From assembly GCA_023374025.1 (NCBI GenBank), contig SIJG01000190.1, positions 90,814-154,813 on the forward strand: a DNA stretch of 64,000 nucleotides. Reading direction: 5' to 3'. Of this stretch, positions 11,188 to 22,527 are shown one piece after another. The first letter of the stretch is position 1, and every line of letters begins with the position of its first letter. Below the pieces are notes generated by a model that had not been told where the DNA came from, made no database searches, and worked only from the letters and a program-made list of their open reading frames with translations. The stretch is from Heterodera schachtii (taxonomy: Eukaryota > Nematoda > Chromadorea > Rhabditida > Heteroderidae). The position numbers were made by a program, and so were the translations under genes.

Positions 11188-11290
11188 ATGGATTTGAACC
11201 CGAGCTCTAAAAATGCGAATTTAACTAACTGAGCCACCAATTTTAAGTGAAGACACAGCTTAAATTTCGATTTTTGAGGCGCCATAACTT
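11188..11290 (-). repeat. tRNA-derived SINE-like repeat, copy 1
   Basis: The minus strand has a tRNA D-arm/A-box (TGGCTCAGTTAG, 11237-11226) and a T-arm/B-box GGTTCAAATCC (11200-11190) with normal spacing, but no matching acceptor stem. The flanking 3' plus-strand words (AAATTTCGATTTTTGAGGCGCC then ATAACTTTTTT) recur in the copy at 50090-50195. A mobile tRNA-derived element explains this better than a functional tRNA. Confidence 0.65.
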
Positions 11291-11389
11291 TTTTAATTTT
11301 TGTCTCACACCGCTAATATTATAAATTCACAATAGAAGTCGACCTGCTCTATCCAATTATACCAAATTTATACCCACTTTTTGACTAAC

Positions 11390-11645
11390 AGTTCGCGAGG
11401 TTCCCTGTTAGCTTGAATACCGCCCCTGACGCGCCCGCCATGCCATGCCATTTTGTGATGTTCCCAACTACCTCCATGATGCGCAGCGGTGCCATGACAT
11501 TCGGTGAAATGCCCAACAGTGCCCGGTCACTCCGTTCAATGCTTTGCGATTATATCCCGTGCCGAGCCAGACTTCACCCTCGCATCCCTCATCGATTACC
11601 TACAATTTTTCAATTTGTGCCGTTCATCATTAGCACCGAATAGCT
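11390..11645. other. Isolated G+C-rich island, possible relic exon
   Basis: A sharp G+C-rich patch in A+T-rich DNA. The plus strand has an open frame 11413-11643. The minus strand has a frame reading GISPNVMAPLRIMEVVGN and continuing to TAG near 11395, which looks more like an exon. Neither has a good splice context or a recognised domain. It may be a fossil gene or transposon fragment. Confidence 0.3.
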
Positions 11646-12009
11646 AATATAAGTTTAGGCTTCCGGTATTTTTTTTCATATTTGTGCCGGTTTAAATAAA
11701 AATGAATGAAAATAAATTCAATTTGTATCATTTTCAAAAATTCAGCACTTTTTGATAAGAGTAATCAACATTTTTAATGAGAATTTCAAAGGGGAAAATG
11801 TTTGTTTTACATATTTTGAAGAGGAAATAAACACAATTAAAAAGCATAATATTTATACGAGAAAAAGTTTTTCATTTCAAGAAAATACGATATAAAACTT
11901 AGATTTTTAAAATATAAATTTTGCTATTTTTTTCAATTTGTGTCCGGAAAGTAAAGTTTTTGATGATGTATAATTTTTCTACTGATATAGAATAATATAA
12001 TTGTAAATA

Positions 12010-12085
12010 TAATAATGCCCGAGACCAAAAATTTCCCGATTCTCGAGACTCGACACCGAGACCCGACACTAAGGCCGAAAAATTA
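12010..12085. repeat. CGAGAC-rich repeat fragment
   Basis: Contains GCCCGAGACC, CCCGATTCTCGAGACTCGAC and CCGAGACCCGACACT. Related text occurs at 15253-15350, 15715-15780, 19760-19850, 26940-26975 and 45900-46020, usually just upstream (by gene orientation) of HTH-repeat family copies. Confidence 0.6.
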
Positions 12086-12344
12086 GACTCATTAAAAATT
12101 TTTAATTTTCTAGATTAAAAAATTGAGTTAATATAACATTATTTTTTAAATAAAAATTAGCAAAGAAATAAATATTTCAATGTAACGAAACTTTTTGTCC
12201 ATAAAACGCATAAAAATGAATAATTAATTAGTTTGTTGCTCACTAATTACAAAGTTAATTAATAATTTTACGAAGAAAAAAATTAGTCAATAACTTTTAA
12301 CAAGAGTTTTTTTTTTAGCAAATTTTTTGATTTTAAGTCCTATT

Positions 12345-12915
12345 TTAACAATCGTACATTTTCTCTTTTTATTTGCCAATATTTTTTCATTTTCTCCATT
12401 TTTTTCTGTCTCCGTTATTTTTTAGCGCTAATTACGAATTGTTTCTTCCATTTTTTAATTATATCATAACCTGCCCCAATTTTCTTGCAAATTTCATTAT
12501 AATTTTGGACCCATTCTTTTCTTGAATATTTTCTTTTTTGCTTAAATTCATTTTTCATTTTAATGAATTTTTGAACAATTTCAACTTTTTCTTCATCAGT
12601 TTTTGATTTGTGACATTTATATTTTTGAAGACCAAATTGTTTAATCCATTTTTGAATATAACTTCTGTTTGTCCCCAATTTTTTCGCTATTTTTTGTTCA
12701 ATTTTATTCCATTCTTTTGCTGTGTATTTTCTTCCTTTTTCCTTTATTTTCTCTTTTGATTTTAAAATATTTTCTGATTATTTCTATTTTCTTCTCTCCA
12801 TTTCGTTGTTGTTCTTCTGTTTCTTCCCATTTTTCTCCAAATATTTCATCAAATGACTTTTGTTGAAGCTTTTTGTTCACAGATTCAATTTGGACAATTT
12901 ATGATGATTATTATT
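12345..12915 (-). pseudogene. HTH-repeat secreted family, copy 2 (pseudogene)
   Basis: The minus strand encodes NKKLQQKSFDEIFGEKW, then a frameshift near 12775; a second frame carries MGTNRSYIQKWIKQFG and repeat 2 (NYNEICKKIGAGYDIIKKW), then a stop after VISAKK, with KKMEKMKKYWQIKREN still readable behind it. No initiator or signal peptide remains: the position is occupied by ATAAATCCGCCAGCGCATTT at 12932, the same repeat that builds the foldback element at 44610-45241. The upstream conserved block is missing. Confidence 0.85.
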
Positions 12916-13429
12916 AAAACAATTAAAAAAAATAAATCCGCCAGCGCATTTTATAATTCGGCCATTTTATTATACACATATCAATAATAATTTTAAAATA
13001 TTGTCTAACGCTTTTCAGCTATAGTAAATATTATTTATTCGCTGTATAATTTTATACAAAATTCTCAAATTTCTATTTAATTTTTCCAGTAGCACTTCAG
13101 GGTTTATATTTCTTTTTTGAGATACTGACCAAATAAATTTTTTTGTACCATCATTTTATACGAATTTTTCAAAATTAATTCCATAGAACACTTTAATATA
13201 GCAGAATTTTTAAGGTTATGTGATAGTTTTTGTGGTACGATTTGATTAAAAATTTTTCTTAATTTCCAAATTTGTTTTATTATTTTTTTATTTTGTAATT
13301 AAAGCTCATTTGCCTGCACTTCTGTCGAAATGAATTCGGTAGGTTCTAATGATTAATTAATTATAAAATAATTTTATTTATTTAATTTGCTTAATAAAAT
13401 TTTTAAATAAATTAATTAAAATAAGCTTT

Positions 13430-13990
13430 TTTTAATATTAATAATTTGAGTGCTCATTTTTCAGCTATAAAATCACCGATTAAGCACTGTAAAAAGCACC
13501 AAATTTTCCTTAAATAAGCATGAAAAAAGCACAAAAAAAAGGCCAAATGAGTACAAAAAATTGGAAAAAAGTATAAAAACTAATATTAAAGTCACAAAAA
13601 AATTGAAAAAACGCTTCAAAAAAAAAAGTTTGTTTGCTCTCTGATTCAAAAAAACCACCAAAACAGGACCTAAAAATGGGAATGAGATACATAATTTTAA
13701 AATCAAAAATTTTTGTCAAGAAAATAATAAAATAAATTTTGAGATGAATTTTTGATTTCTTAGGGGTATATTTTTCAGAAATTTTTCGGGTATATTCTTC
13801 GTTTTTATTGCATTTTTGTTAATAAACTTTTTGAAAATCGTTGAAAATATTTTAGAAAATTTCTCAAAATGACCAAACAACACAAAAAGCACCATAATGT
13901 CAAATCAGCATAAAAATTAAAAAATCGAGAAATCAGCAAAAATCAGCATGAAAAAATTGGAATTAGAAGCCTCAAACCAAGTTCGAAATG
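13430..13990. repeat. AAAAAGCAC-rich degenerate repeat
   Basis: Many AAAAAGCACAAAA / CAGCATAAAAA words in the same style as the TACATATTT hAT-like element (19957-20589), with an internal TAGGGGTATATTTTTCAG shared with other elements. Boundaries and target duplication not established. No gene seen. Confidence 0.4.
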
Positions 13991-14106
13991 CGTTTTTCAT
14001 GTTTATTATCACGCCCCAAGTCAGCAAAAAATTTCCGCATATGAGCTGCAAAATGAGCACTTTACTCATGAACATCCTTCTCGAAAACCAAAAGCATTCA
14101 CTGCTC

Positions 14107-14217
14107 TAGCAAATGGGTGTATGCATCAATTGCGGTCCTTAAAGCTTTCGCTGCTTCACATGCAGTATTATCTGCTAGAACGCTTGTGGCCCTTGCGGCG
14201 CTTGTAAAAAAAATTGT
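14107..14217 (-). pseudogene. Orphan C-terminal exon-like segment
   Basis: On the minus strand a frame with ordinary coding-type composition reads SAARATSVLADNTACEAAKA and continues to HLLEQ and TGA at about 14107-14109. No upstream exon or domain is recognised. May be a fragment of a decayed gene. Confidence 0.25.
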
Positions 14218-14423
14218 TGCAAACTTAAATAACACACAATCAAAACATATTGGAAATGGAAGACAATTTTTAAATATAAATAAAATTTTAAATACAATTT
14301 ATAGTGTACGGTCGTTTCGCAAAGCTCCTCCGATAAATTTCGAAATTTTGTCTTTTTTTTTTTTGCAAAAAATAAAATTGAAAGCTCAAATAATCAAAAT
14401 TATTCAGCTGCTATTCTCATTTG

Positions 14424-15046
14424 TCAGACTAATTTTCAATGTTTTTGCAATTTTTCGATCATTTTTGGATTCTTCAATTTTATTTCCAAATAAATTTTCA
14501 TTTTGTCCATTTTTTCTTTCTCCATTATTCTTTTATGGCTAATTCCAAATTGTTTCTTCCATTTTTTAATCATTGCATAACTAACTCCAATTTTCATACA
14601 AATTTCGGCATAATTTTGTTGCCATTCTTTTCTTGAATATTTTCTTTTTTGCTTATATTCATTTGTCATTTCAATGAATTTTTGCACAATTTCAACTTTT
14701 TCTTCATCAGTTTTTGATTTGTATTTATATAGGCCAAATTGTTTAATCCATTTCGAATATATTTGCGATTCGTCCCTAAGTTTTTTGCTATTTTTCTATC
14801 AATTTTATTCCATTTTATATTTGAATATTTTCTTCCTTTTTGCTTTATTTTCTCTTTTATTTTATAATATTTTCCAACAATTTCTCGTTTTTTCTGCTCA
14901 TTCCGTTGATTTTCTTCTTTTTCTTCCCATTTTACTCCAAATATTTCATCAAACGATTTTTGCGCTAATTTCTTATTTTCAGTTTTAATTTGATGAATTT
15001 TTATGATACAAAATAAAATTGAGATGAATAATAAGCGGAATTTCAT
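14424..15046 (-). pseudogene. HTH-repeat secreted family, copy 3 (frameshifted)
   Basis: ATG at 15046 begins MKFRLLFISILFCIIKIHQI (signal peptide), followed by QKSFDEIFGVKWEEKEE and repeat 1 to NRKYI. One base is missing near 14757, after which the other frame continues in register with FIEMTNEYKQKRKYS, repeat 2 (EICMKIGVSYAMIKKWKKQFG) and the start of repeat 3, which ends early at KLQKH. Otherwise well preserved, so the single frameshift could be an assembly error; the C-terminal truncation is real in this sequence. Confidence 0.85.
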
Positions 15047-15252
15047 TTTCTTCTCAAATTTTCAAAAATAATAAAAGATTTCTATTTATTTTTATTGTAA
15101 TATTATAATTTTTGATTAATATTTTGCATTTTTATAGATGTAAAAATCGCCTTTCTACTGATTTCTTGTAAAATAAAAAGCCTACTTAATGGAAAATAAG
15201 TAATTTTTTTATGTATAATTTTTCTACTTAATATAGAAAATATTTTTGTATA

Positions 15253-15783
15253 TATTAGTTATGCTCGAGACCGTAAATTTCCCGAGTATCGAGACCCGAC
15301 ACTAGACCGAAAATCCCGAGACCCAAAAAAACAATCCGAGACTCGATACTTTACTTAAATTATTTCCTTTTTACACTTAAAAAACAATAAATTTTTCTAA
15401 ATTAAAAAATTTTTGTGGCATTTCCTAACAAATTTTTGCTTTTTTATTCCTTATTTCAGCAATGTTCCTATTTTTCAAAGTTTAATTTAAAGAAATCAGA
15501 CCCAAAATTGGTCAGGACCTCAAAATCAGAGCATTTCTGATAAAATTGACAGATTGGACCATTGCAAAATATTTACAAAAAGTCAATTAGCTGCGACGGA
15601 AAAATTTCAACATATATTTTTTTTGTTATATTTTGCCAAAAAACAACCCTTTTTTATTCAATTTAAAAAAAAACAAAACAATTTTTATCTTTACGGAAAA
15701 TCATTAAAGGTGTAAAAAGCATCCGTCTCGAAAAACCCTGAGACTTTTCCCTAGTCGAGACCGAGAATCTCGATCATCATTAG
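15253..15783. repeat. CGAGAC-bounded element, probable non-autonomous DNA transposon
   Basis: The left end ATGCTCGAGACCG and right end CGAGAATCTCGATCATCAT are roughly inverted, with CGAGAC motifs clustered in the terminal 100 bp. The interior is A+T-rich and has no coding frame. Possible imperfect duplications (GTATATA / GTAAATA) flank it. The call rests on architecture. Confidence 0.45.
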
Positions 15784-15789
15784 TAAATA

Positions 15790-16900
15790 TAAGCGTAAAT
15801 TTTAAAGTTACAAAATTTTTATTTTTAATGGATATAATGGTTTTTATATTTACGTAGTTTTAGAACATTTTCTCATTTTTCATCAAATCTTTTTTGCTGT
15901 TAAAAATAATCAAATAAATATAATGAATATTTTTGTTTTATATATATTATTTAATACAAATTTTATTTTATTTTGTTTAAAATTATTTGCCATTATACAA
16001 ATTTTTTAAATGAAACGAAAAGTATTTTTTTACTAGTTTAGTGCTGCTAGATTAACATATACCTTAAAAAATTGGTTTTTCTAAACTGCAAAAATTTTCA
16101 TAATAATTCATAATAGCTAAGATTTTTTACGTTTTTGGCGATTCAAAATTTGTTTGAGTTTCAATTTATAAAATTAGAAAATTAAACAAATATTCATTTA
16201 ATTTATATTTGTTTGAAGATTTAATGATTAAATAACAATCAAATAATATGTTAGAAATTTATGAATAAAATTAAATTCTTAAATAAAATAATTTTTTGAT
16301 TACATTTTCTACTAACTTTTTTTTTTTTTTTTGCTTTTTTGTCTTATTTTTATCCGAATTTCAAATTATCTGTAAAAAATATAATTATTTTTTATATAAT
16401 ATTTTGAAATTAGAAAATACTTAATTATAGAATAAAAAGTCATTTTTAGAGGCAATTTATATTAAAAAATTAATTTTCCGCAATTTATTCTTTTAAATTC
16501 ATTTAATTGATTTTCTATATTTTAATAATATCATAATAATATTTTAGAGAATTCATAAATCAAAACGTATTTTGTATAAAATATTCCGATTTTACAAATT
16601 GTTTTTATACTCATAATTCAATTATTTTTATAATGTTATTTCTAATCCTATTATCAAGGAAATAAATTATCGATAATTTAAAGTTATTATTATAAAGTTT
16701 TAATACTTTTGATTTATTCAAATTTTTATTGTCAAACTAATTTTTACATTTTTGTAGATTTGAATTCTAATTTTCATTTTTAATACATATATAAATTGCA
16801 TATTTTCAAATTATGCACTTTCCAAATGCAATTAATGCAATTTGAATTCTTTCATTTCCACAAATTACCCTAGAATTAATTCTTTCACTCAAATTCATTA
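15790..16900. other. A+T-rich tract, partly segmental duplication D
   Basis: No coding frame. The part around 16140-16800 resembles 20680-21060 and 27080-27560, including AAATATTCCGATTTTAC and CCTAATCCTATTATCAAG. Confidence 0.6.
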
Positions 16901-16904
16901 TTAA

Positions 16905-17230
16905 TTTATATATTTGAAAGAATTAACTGCCAAAAAATGGAAGACATTTTTTGCATAAAATGTTAAAATTGCTACATATTTGGCAACACATGTTAATTAC
17001 ATATAATTAATATTAATTAATTATTCCTCACCCACCTCGCTAATTGCTGCTGATCGGTTCCACCCCTTTCTCAATAACTGATTTGTCCATTTAAATGTCT
17101 TAATTGCATAATAATTAATTTATTGCCCACTCCGCCCTCAGCTGATTTTGTCCAAAAGCCAAGCGAATAAAATGCCATGCGATCGCCAGCAGACAAATGA
17201 AAGACTCTGATGACTGACTGCTCATTTTCA
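16905..17230. repeat. Segmental duplication B, copy 1
   Basis: Shares GCTGCTGATCGGTTCCACCC, TCAATAACTGATTTGTCCAT and GCGATCGCCAGCAG with 28965-29300 in the same order and orientation. Non-coding in both copies. Confidence 0.85.
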
Positions 17231-18117
17231 AATATTTTTAGAAATTCTTTTGATTTCCCAATTTCAACACAATTAAAAAATTCATAAACTTTTATATTTT
17301 AAGTTTACATAATTAGTTCATCATCCAAATTTTATAATTAATTTCTTATAAACTAAAAAAAATACCAGAAATATTAGAAAATAAAAAGGGTAATCGCTGG
17401 ATTATATTGCTTTTTGTTATCCGTCACTTAAAAAAAGGTAACATTTTCCCAACAAAATTATACAATCTTAATATCATTGAAAAGCTCATGACAAAACTTT
17501 TTCTAAGCAAAATGTTAGGATTTTTAAGCATCAGAAAAAGTTATTAGTCTTTGAAAATGTTACATTGCAAAGTCTCCTCGTCAAGAGCTTTTGTATGATA
17601 CAAAACTGTATGATTATTTGGCAAAACTTACCTTTTTTAAATATAAGTTTGGTGTCGGATTTTCCGCTTTAAAAGTTTATTTTTTGTTTTTTTTAATAGT
17701 GCATATCCTCAACCAATCTCGATTATTTAGTAGGGTTACACGGGCCCGTGTGTTTAGGCCAAAGTCGTGTCCCCGGTTATTGCCGGGTCAAAAAATAATT
17801 TTGTTTAAATAGATAATTAAGAAGCGGGAGGGAGGGGGGAGAGACAACAAAAATCGACATTTTCAAATTTGAAAAGCTCCAACTAATCAAGCTTATTTTG
17901 ATTTTCTCCAAATTTTTTTTTTGTTCAATTTCGAATTTATTTAATCAAACTGGCTTGGCTGTTCTGACAGACGCCGTCGGGAAGATTTTTTAAAGATAAC
18001 AGATTTACACTTAAAACAGGCATTTTATAAATTTTAAGATAAAAATTTTACAGTTGCATTTGTTTGCTAAGATTTTAATGGGATTTCAGGAGAAATAGTT
18101 GTGAATCATTTTTTTAT
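17231..18117. other. Spacer with hAT-like terminus
   Basis: TAGGGTTACACGGGCCCGTG at 17731 resembles the end of hAT-type elements (compare 45891 reversed and 61573). The CGACATTTTCAAATTTGAAA and CTCCAACTAATCAAG text at 17856-17890 recurs 3' of copy 5 (22046-22082). No gene seen. Confidence 0.45.
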
Positions 18118-18796
18118 CTCTCAAAATCGTTTCTTCCATTCTGAAATTCTCTGTGGGTAAACTTTCAATATTTTTGAAATGGCATCATCACTCATTTTCG
18201 GATCATTCAATTTTATCTTCCAATACAATTTTATTTTATCCATTTTTTCTTTATCGCTTCTTTTACTTCTAATTCCAAATTGTTTCTTCCATTTGTAAAT
18301 TGTTGCATAACTTACTCCAATTTTCTTACAAATTTCGGCATAATTTTGGTGCCATTCTTTTGGCGAATATTTTCTTATTTGCTTATATTCATTTGTCATT
18401 TCTTTAAATTTTTTCACAATTTCAATTTTTTCTTCATCAGTTTTTGATTTGTAGCTTTTATGTATTTGTTGATTAAGCCCCAATTCTTTAATCCATTTAT
18501 AAATATATAAACGATTTGTCCCCAATTTTTTCGTTATTTTTCTATCAATTTTCTTCCATTTTTTATCTGAATATTTCTTTCCTTTTTCCTTTATTTTTTC
18601 TTTTATTTTATAGAATTTTCCAATTATTTCCTTTCTTTCCTTCTCATTCCGTTGTTTTTCTTCTTCTTTTTCTTCCCATTTTTCTCCAAATATTTCATCA
18701 AATGATTTTTGTTGCAAATTTTTTATTTTCCGTTTTAATTTGATGAATTTTTATCATCCAAATTATAATTGGAATGAATAATATAAGGAATTTCAT
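18118..18796 (-). pseudogene. HTH-repeat secreted family, copy 4 (one frameshift in signal region)
   Basis: ATG at 18796 starts MKFLILFIPIIIWMIKIHQI, but an extra T in AAAAAATTTGCAAC (about 18717) shifts the frame before the QQKSFDEIFGEKW motif. From there a clean 198-codon frame covers all three repeats: KITKKLGTNRLYIYKWIKEL, EICKKIGVSYATIYKWKKQF and the C-terminal ISKILKVYPQRISEWKKRF. If the extra T is a sequencing error this is an intact gene of about 225 residues. If real, only an unsecreted protein starting at MQQKSFDEIF could be made. Confidence 0.85.
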
Positions 18797-19109
18797 TTTA
18801 TTAACGAATTTTCAAAAATGATAAAATTTGTTTTTTTCCTGTAAATATATAAATTTAGATTATTATTTTGCATTTTTATTGATGTAAAAATCGCCTTTCT
18901 ATTGATTTCCTATAAAAATAAAAAAGCCTGCTTAATTAAATAATAATGATTTTGATTATTTATTCTACTGAACATGACTAATATAATTGTAAATATTAAT
19001 GATATAATCGTTTAAATTTTTATAAATTAAAAAATGAGGCATTACCTAAAAATTTTTTTGTAAATTTTGATTTTTTTTTCAATTTAGTGTCAGGAAAATG
19101 AGCATTTTT

Positions 19110-19545
19110 TTTTGTTTCATAAATGTTAAAATATTTGTTTCAATGCGTAATAATGATTAATGAATTAATTTTGTTGCACACTAATTACATAATTAATTAA
19201 TGAATAATGAATGAAAAAAGTTTTTTGTCTTTCAAATAAATTGTTTATTTCTTTACTTTGTTGCACATTAATTATACATTAATTTTTTTTTAAATAACAA
19301 ATGAATTTTTAACATAAATTTTTTGTCCATAAATGTTAAATTACTTATTTTTCAGGGTTTTAAAAGTTAATTTTAATTATTGTTATAATTTCATATTATT
19401 ATTAATAAATGAATATATTTATGAAATAGATAGCTAATTAATGGGACTAACTGAAAAATTGTTGCGAACTTAAATTAAATCCAAACGAAAACATCCTGCC
19501 AATAAATATAATATAATTTTTTTAAGCCATAAATGTTAAAATCCA
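19110..19545. repeat. Segmental duplication C, copy 1
   Basis: Nearly identical to 21165-21605 and, in its first half, to 27866-28130, with GTTGCACACTAATTACATAA and AACTGAAAAATTGTTGCGAA as landmarks. Non-coding. Confidence 0.85.
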
Positions 19546-19956
19546 TCCCTTTTTCCTTTAATATCTTCTACAAAAAGTCGATTAACCACACATGCAAATT
19601 TTTTTTGGTACGAATGCTCATTTTCCGGACCCCAAATTGAAAAAAATGAAAATTTATTTTTAAAAATCTAATTTTGGTGTCGCATTTTCCAGGGTCGTAT
19701 TTCCGGCTCCCGCCTGTATAATTGTCTACTGATATAGAATAATATTATTGTTAATATTAGTGATGCTCAAGACCAATAATTTCCCGAGTCTCAAGACCCG
19801 ACCCTGAGACAAAATCCGGTGATCAAAAAAAAAACGAGATTCTAGACCTCGCTTAAAATTTTCCCTTTACACTTAAATCCGGTAAATTTTTATAAATTTG
19901 AAAATATTTTTTTGATTGACATTTCTTATTAAATTTTTTGTTTTTTTCCTTATTAT

Positions 19957-20589
19957 TAGGGATCATTTTTTTATGTAAATACATGTTTTTTTTCTGGATT
20001 CTCCATGCTCTAATTAATGGGAAAAACACTTTCTTTTTTGTGTTTGCGAACAAAAGTTGGGTCTTTTATTTACATATTTTTACATATTTTCGGATTTTTC
20101 TACATATTACATATGAACATGTTTTTATACATATTTTGGACTTTTTCACATTTTTTTGTACATATTTTGCATTTTTGAGAATTTTTAGGGAATTTTTTTA
20201 TGAAATACCCCCAAAAATATCCAAAATTTCGCAATTTTTTTCAAAAATTTATAGAATTTATAGAAATTTTTTGCGAAAAGTAAAAATTTTTTTTGAAAAT
20301 GTGACCCAAAAATAGTTTTTTTTTCAAAAATGGGATATAAATAAATTAATTTTTAAATTATTAAAAGATAATTCTAAGCCTATTTAGGTCATTTTTATGA
20401 CAATTTGTGCCTATTTCACCCTTTAGAATGAATTTTTTTTTCCAAAAAACAGCATTTAAAAAATTTAATTTACATATTTTAGTACATATTTCTGGATTTT
20501 TGTACATATTTCATACATATTTCAGTGTTTTTTATACATATTTTATTTACATATTTCGCGATTTTTCTTACATAAATAAATGATCCCTA
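19957..20589. mobile_element. hAT-like MITE (TACATATTT-rich), copy 1
   Basis: The ends are inverted: TAGGGATCATTTTTTTATGT on the left and ACATAAATAAATGATCCCTA on the right. The element is flanked by a perfect 8-bp duplication CTTATTAT (19949-19956 and 20590-20597). TAGGG ends with an 8-bp target duplication are typical of hAT transposons. The 633-bp interior consists of diverging TACATATTT words and has no transposase, so it is non-autonomous. A related copy in opposite orientation is at 57727-58271. Confidence 0.85.
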
Positions 20590-20679
20590 CTTATTATGCA
20601 ACCGTCTGTATTTTTTTCCATTTTTCAAATTTTAACATAACAATTTGTTAATAGCTTAATGTTTTTAGGGTTTTGTCTA

Positions 20680-21060
20680 TTTAAAAATTTGTTTGATGTT
20701 TTATTTTATAAAATTAGAAAATTAATATAATTATTTATTTAATTATTTTAATTTATAAAATTAGAAAATTAATACAATAAAAAATTATAAAATACTTAAT
20801 GATAGAATAAAAAATTAGTTTTATTGGCAATTTATTTTAAAAAACCATTTTTCCGCAATTCATTTCTTTTATATTCATTTAATTGATTTTACTATTTTAA
20901 TAATAATTATAATAATATTTTAGAAAATTCATGAATCAAAACGAATTCGTATAAAATATTCCGATTTTACGAGTTTTTTTATAATCATAATTCGATTATT
21001 ATTATAATGTTGTTATACCTAATCCTATTATCAAGTAAAGAAATTATAGATAATTAAAGT
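20680..21060. repeat. Segmental duplication D, copy 2
   Basis: Resembles 16140-16700 and 27080-27480. A+T-rich and non-coding; runs straight into duplication C copy 2. Confidence 0.75.
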
Positions 21061-21164
21061 TGTTATTGTAAATTAAAAATCGATTAAATTTTTAATAAAA
21101 AATTTTTTGGCATTTCCAACTAATTAAAATAATTTTTTCTTCGTTTATTCCTTGCTAGGATAAC

Positions 21165-21605
21165 AAAAAATGAGTTTTTTGTTCATAAATGTTAAAATAT
21201 TTGTTTCAATGCGTAATAATGATTAATGAATTAATTTTGTTGCACACTAATTACATAATTAATTAATGAATAATGAATGAAAAAAGTTTTTTGTCTTTCA
21301 AATAAATTGTTTATTTCTTTACTTTGTTGCACATTAATTATACATTAATTTTTTTTTAAATAACAAATGAATTTTTAACATAAATTTTTGTCCATAAATG
21401 TTAAATTACTTATTTTTCAGGGTTTTAAAAGTTAATTTTAATTATTGTTATAATTTCATATTATTAGTAATAAATGAATATATGTATGAAATAGATAGCT
21501 AATTAATGGGACTAACTGAAAAATTGTTGCGAACTTAAATTAAATCCAAACGAAAATGTCCTGCCAATAAATATAATATAATTTTTTAAGCCATAAATGT
21601 TAAAA
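21165..21605. repeat. Segmental duplication C, copy 2
   Basis: Second copy of the 19110-19545 block, with only scattered substitutions. Confidence 0.85.
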
Positions 21606-21715
21606 TTTTTTGAATGAGTGCCGTTTTGGAGAGCACTTTCAAACTCGGCTCTCCAATAATTCCATTATACAAATTAAAATTTTTTAAACTTAGTGTATTC
21701 CTATAATATTAATTT

Positions 21716-21914
21716 GCTCACGGACAAACCGACAATGGTTAACCCGTCAATAGACAATCCGTCAGTGGACAATTCGTCAGCAATTTCATTTTAAAAACGC
21801 AATTGTTTGTATAAACAATGTGAAAAATGAAAAAATATAATTTGCTGACGGATTTTTCCATTATTGACTGATTGTCCTTCACTGACAGATTATCCACTTA
21901 CGGATTCGGACTCC
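21716..21914. mobile_element. Short foldback element, GGACAATCCGTCAGT type
   Basis: Left arm has CTCACGGACAAACCGACAAT and AGACAATCCGTCAGTGGACA; the right arm is its inverted counterpart (GCTGACGGATTTTTCC, TGTCCTTCACTGACAGAT). An 8-bp duplication ATTAATTT flanks it (21708-21715 and 21915-21922). At 199 bp it is a reduced relative of the 31193-31733 element. No coding. Confidence 0.8.
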
Positions 21915-22087
21915 ATTAATTTTACTATATATTAAAATCATTTTTCTCCTCCTTTCTATCCTTTTAATGCCATAAAAATTAAATTTTCAAAAATCGAAGA
22001 CGACAGAACAAGAGAGTGAGAGAGGTGGGAGGGACACCCAAAAAGGCGACATTTTCAAATTGAAAGCTCCAACCAATCAAGATTATT

Positions 22088-22527
22088 CTGAAATGCTATC
22101 ATCACTCATTTTTGGATTCTTTCGTTTCATTTTCAATAAAATTTTATTGTTTCCATTTTTTCTTTATCGGTTCTTTTATAGTGAATCCCAAATTGTTTCT
22201 TCCATTTGTAAATTATGTCTCGGCTTACTCCAATTTTCTTACAAATTTCGGTATAATTTTGTTTCCATTCATTGTGCGAATATTTTCTTTTTTGTTTATA
22301 TTCATTTTTCTTTTTAACAAATTTTTGAATTATTTCAATTTTTTGTTCGTCAATTCAATAATTTCTCGTTTTTTTCTGCTCATTCCGTTGATTTTCTTCT
22401 TTTTCTTCCCATTTTTCCCCAAATATTTCATCAAATGATTTTTGCGGTAATTTTTTATCTTCGGTTTTTATTTGATGAATTTTTATCATCCAAATATAAT
22501 TGGAATGAATAATAGGCGGAATTTCAT
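22088..22527 (-). pseudogene. HTH-repeat secreted family, copy 5 (pseudogene)
   Basis: ATG at 22527 starts MKFRLLFIPIIF, then one missing base shifts the frame; the other frame gives KTEDKKLPQKSFDEIFGEKW. After QRNEQKKTRNY the sequence jumps to IEIIQKFVKKKNEYKQKRKY, so repeat 1 is deleted. Repeat 2 is readable (EICKKIGVSRDIIYKWKKQF); repeat 3 is full of stops. Confidence 0.85.
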
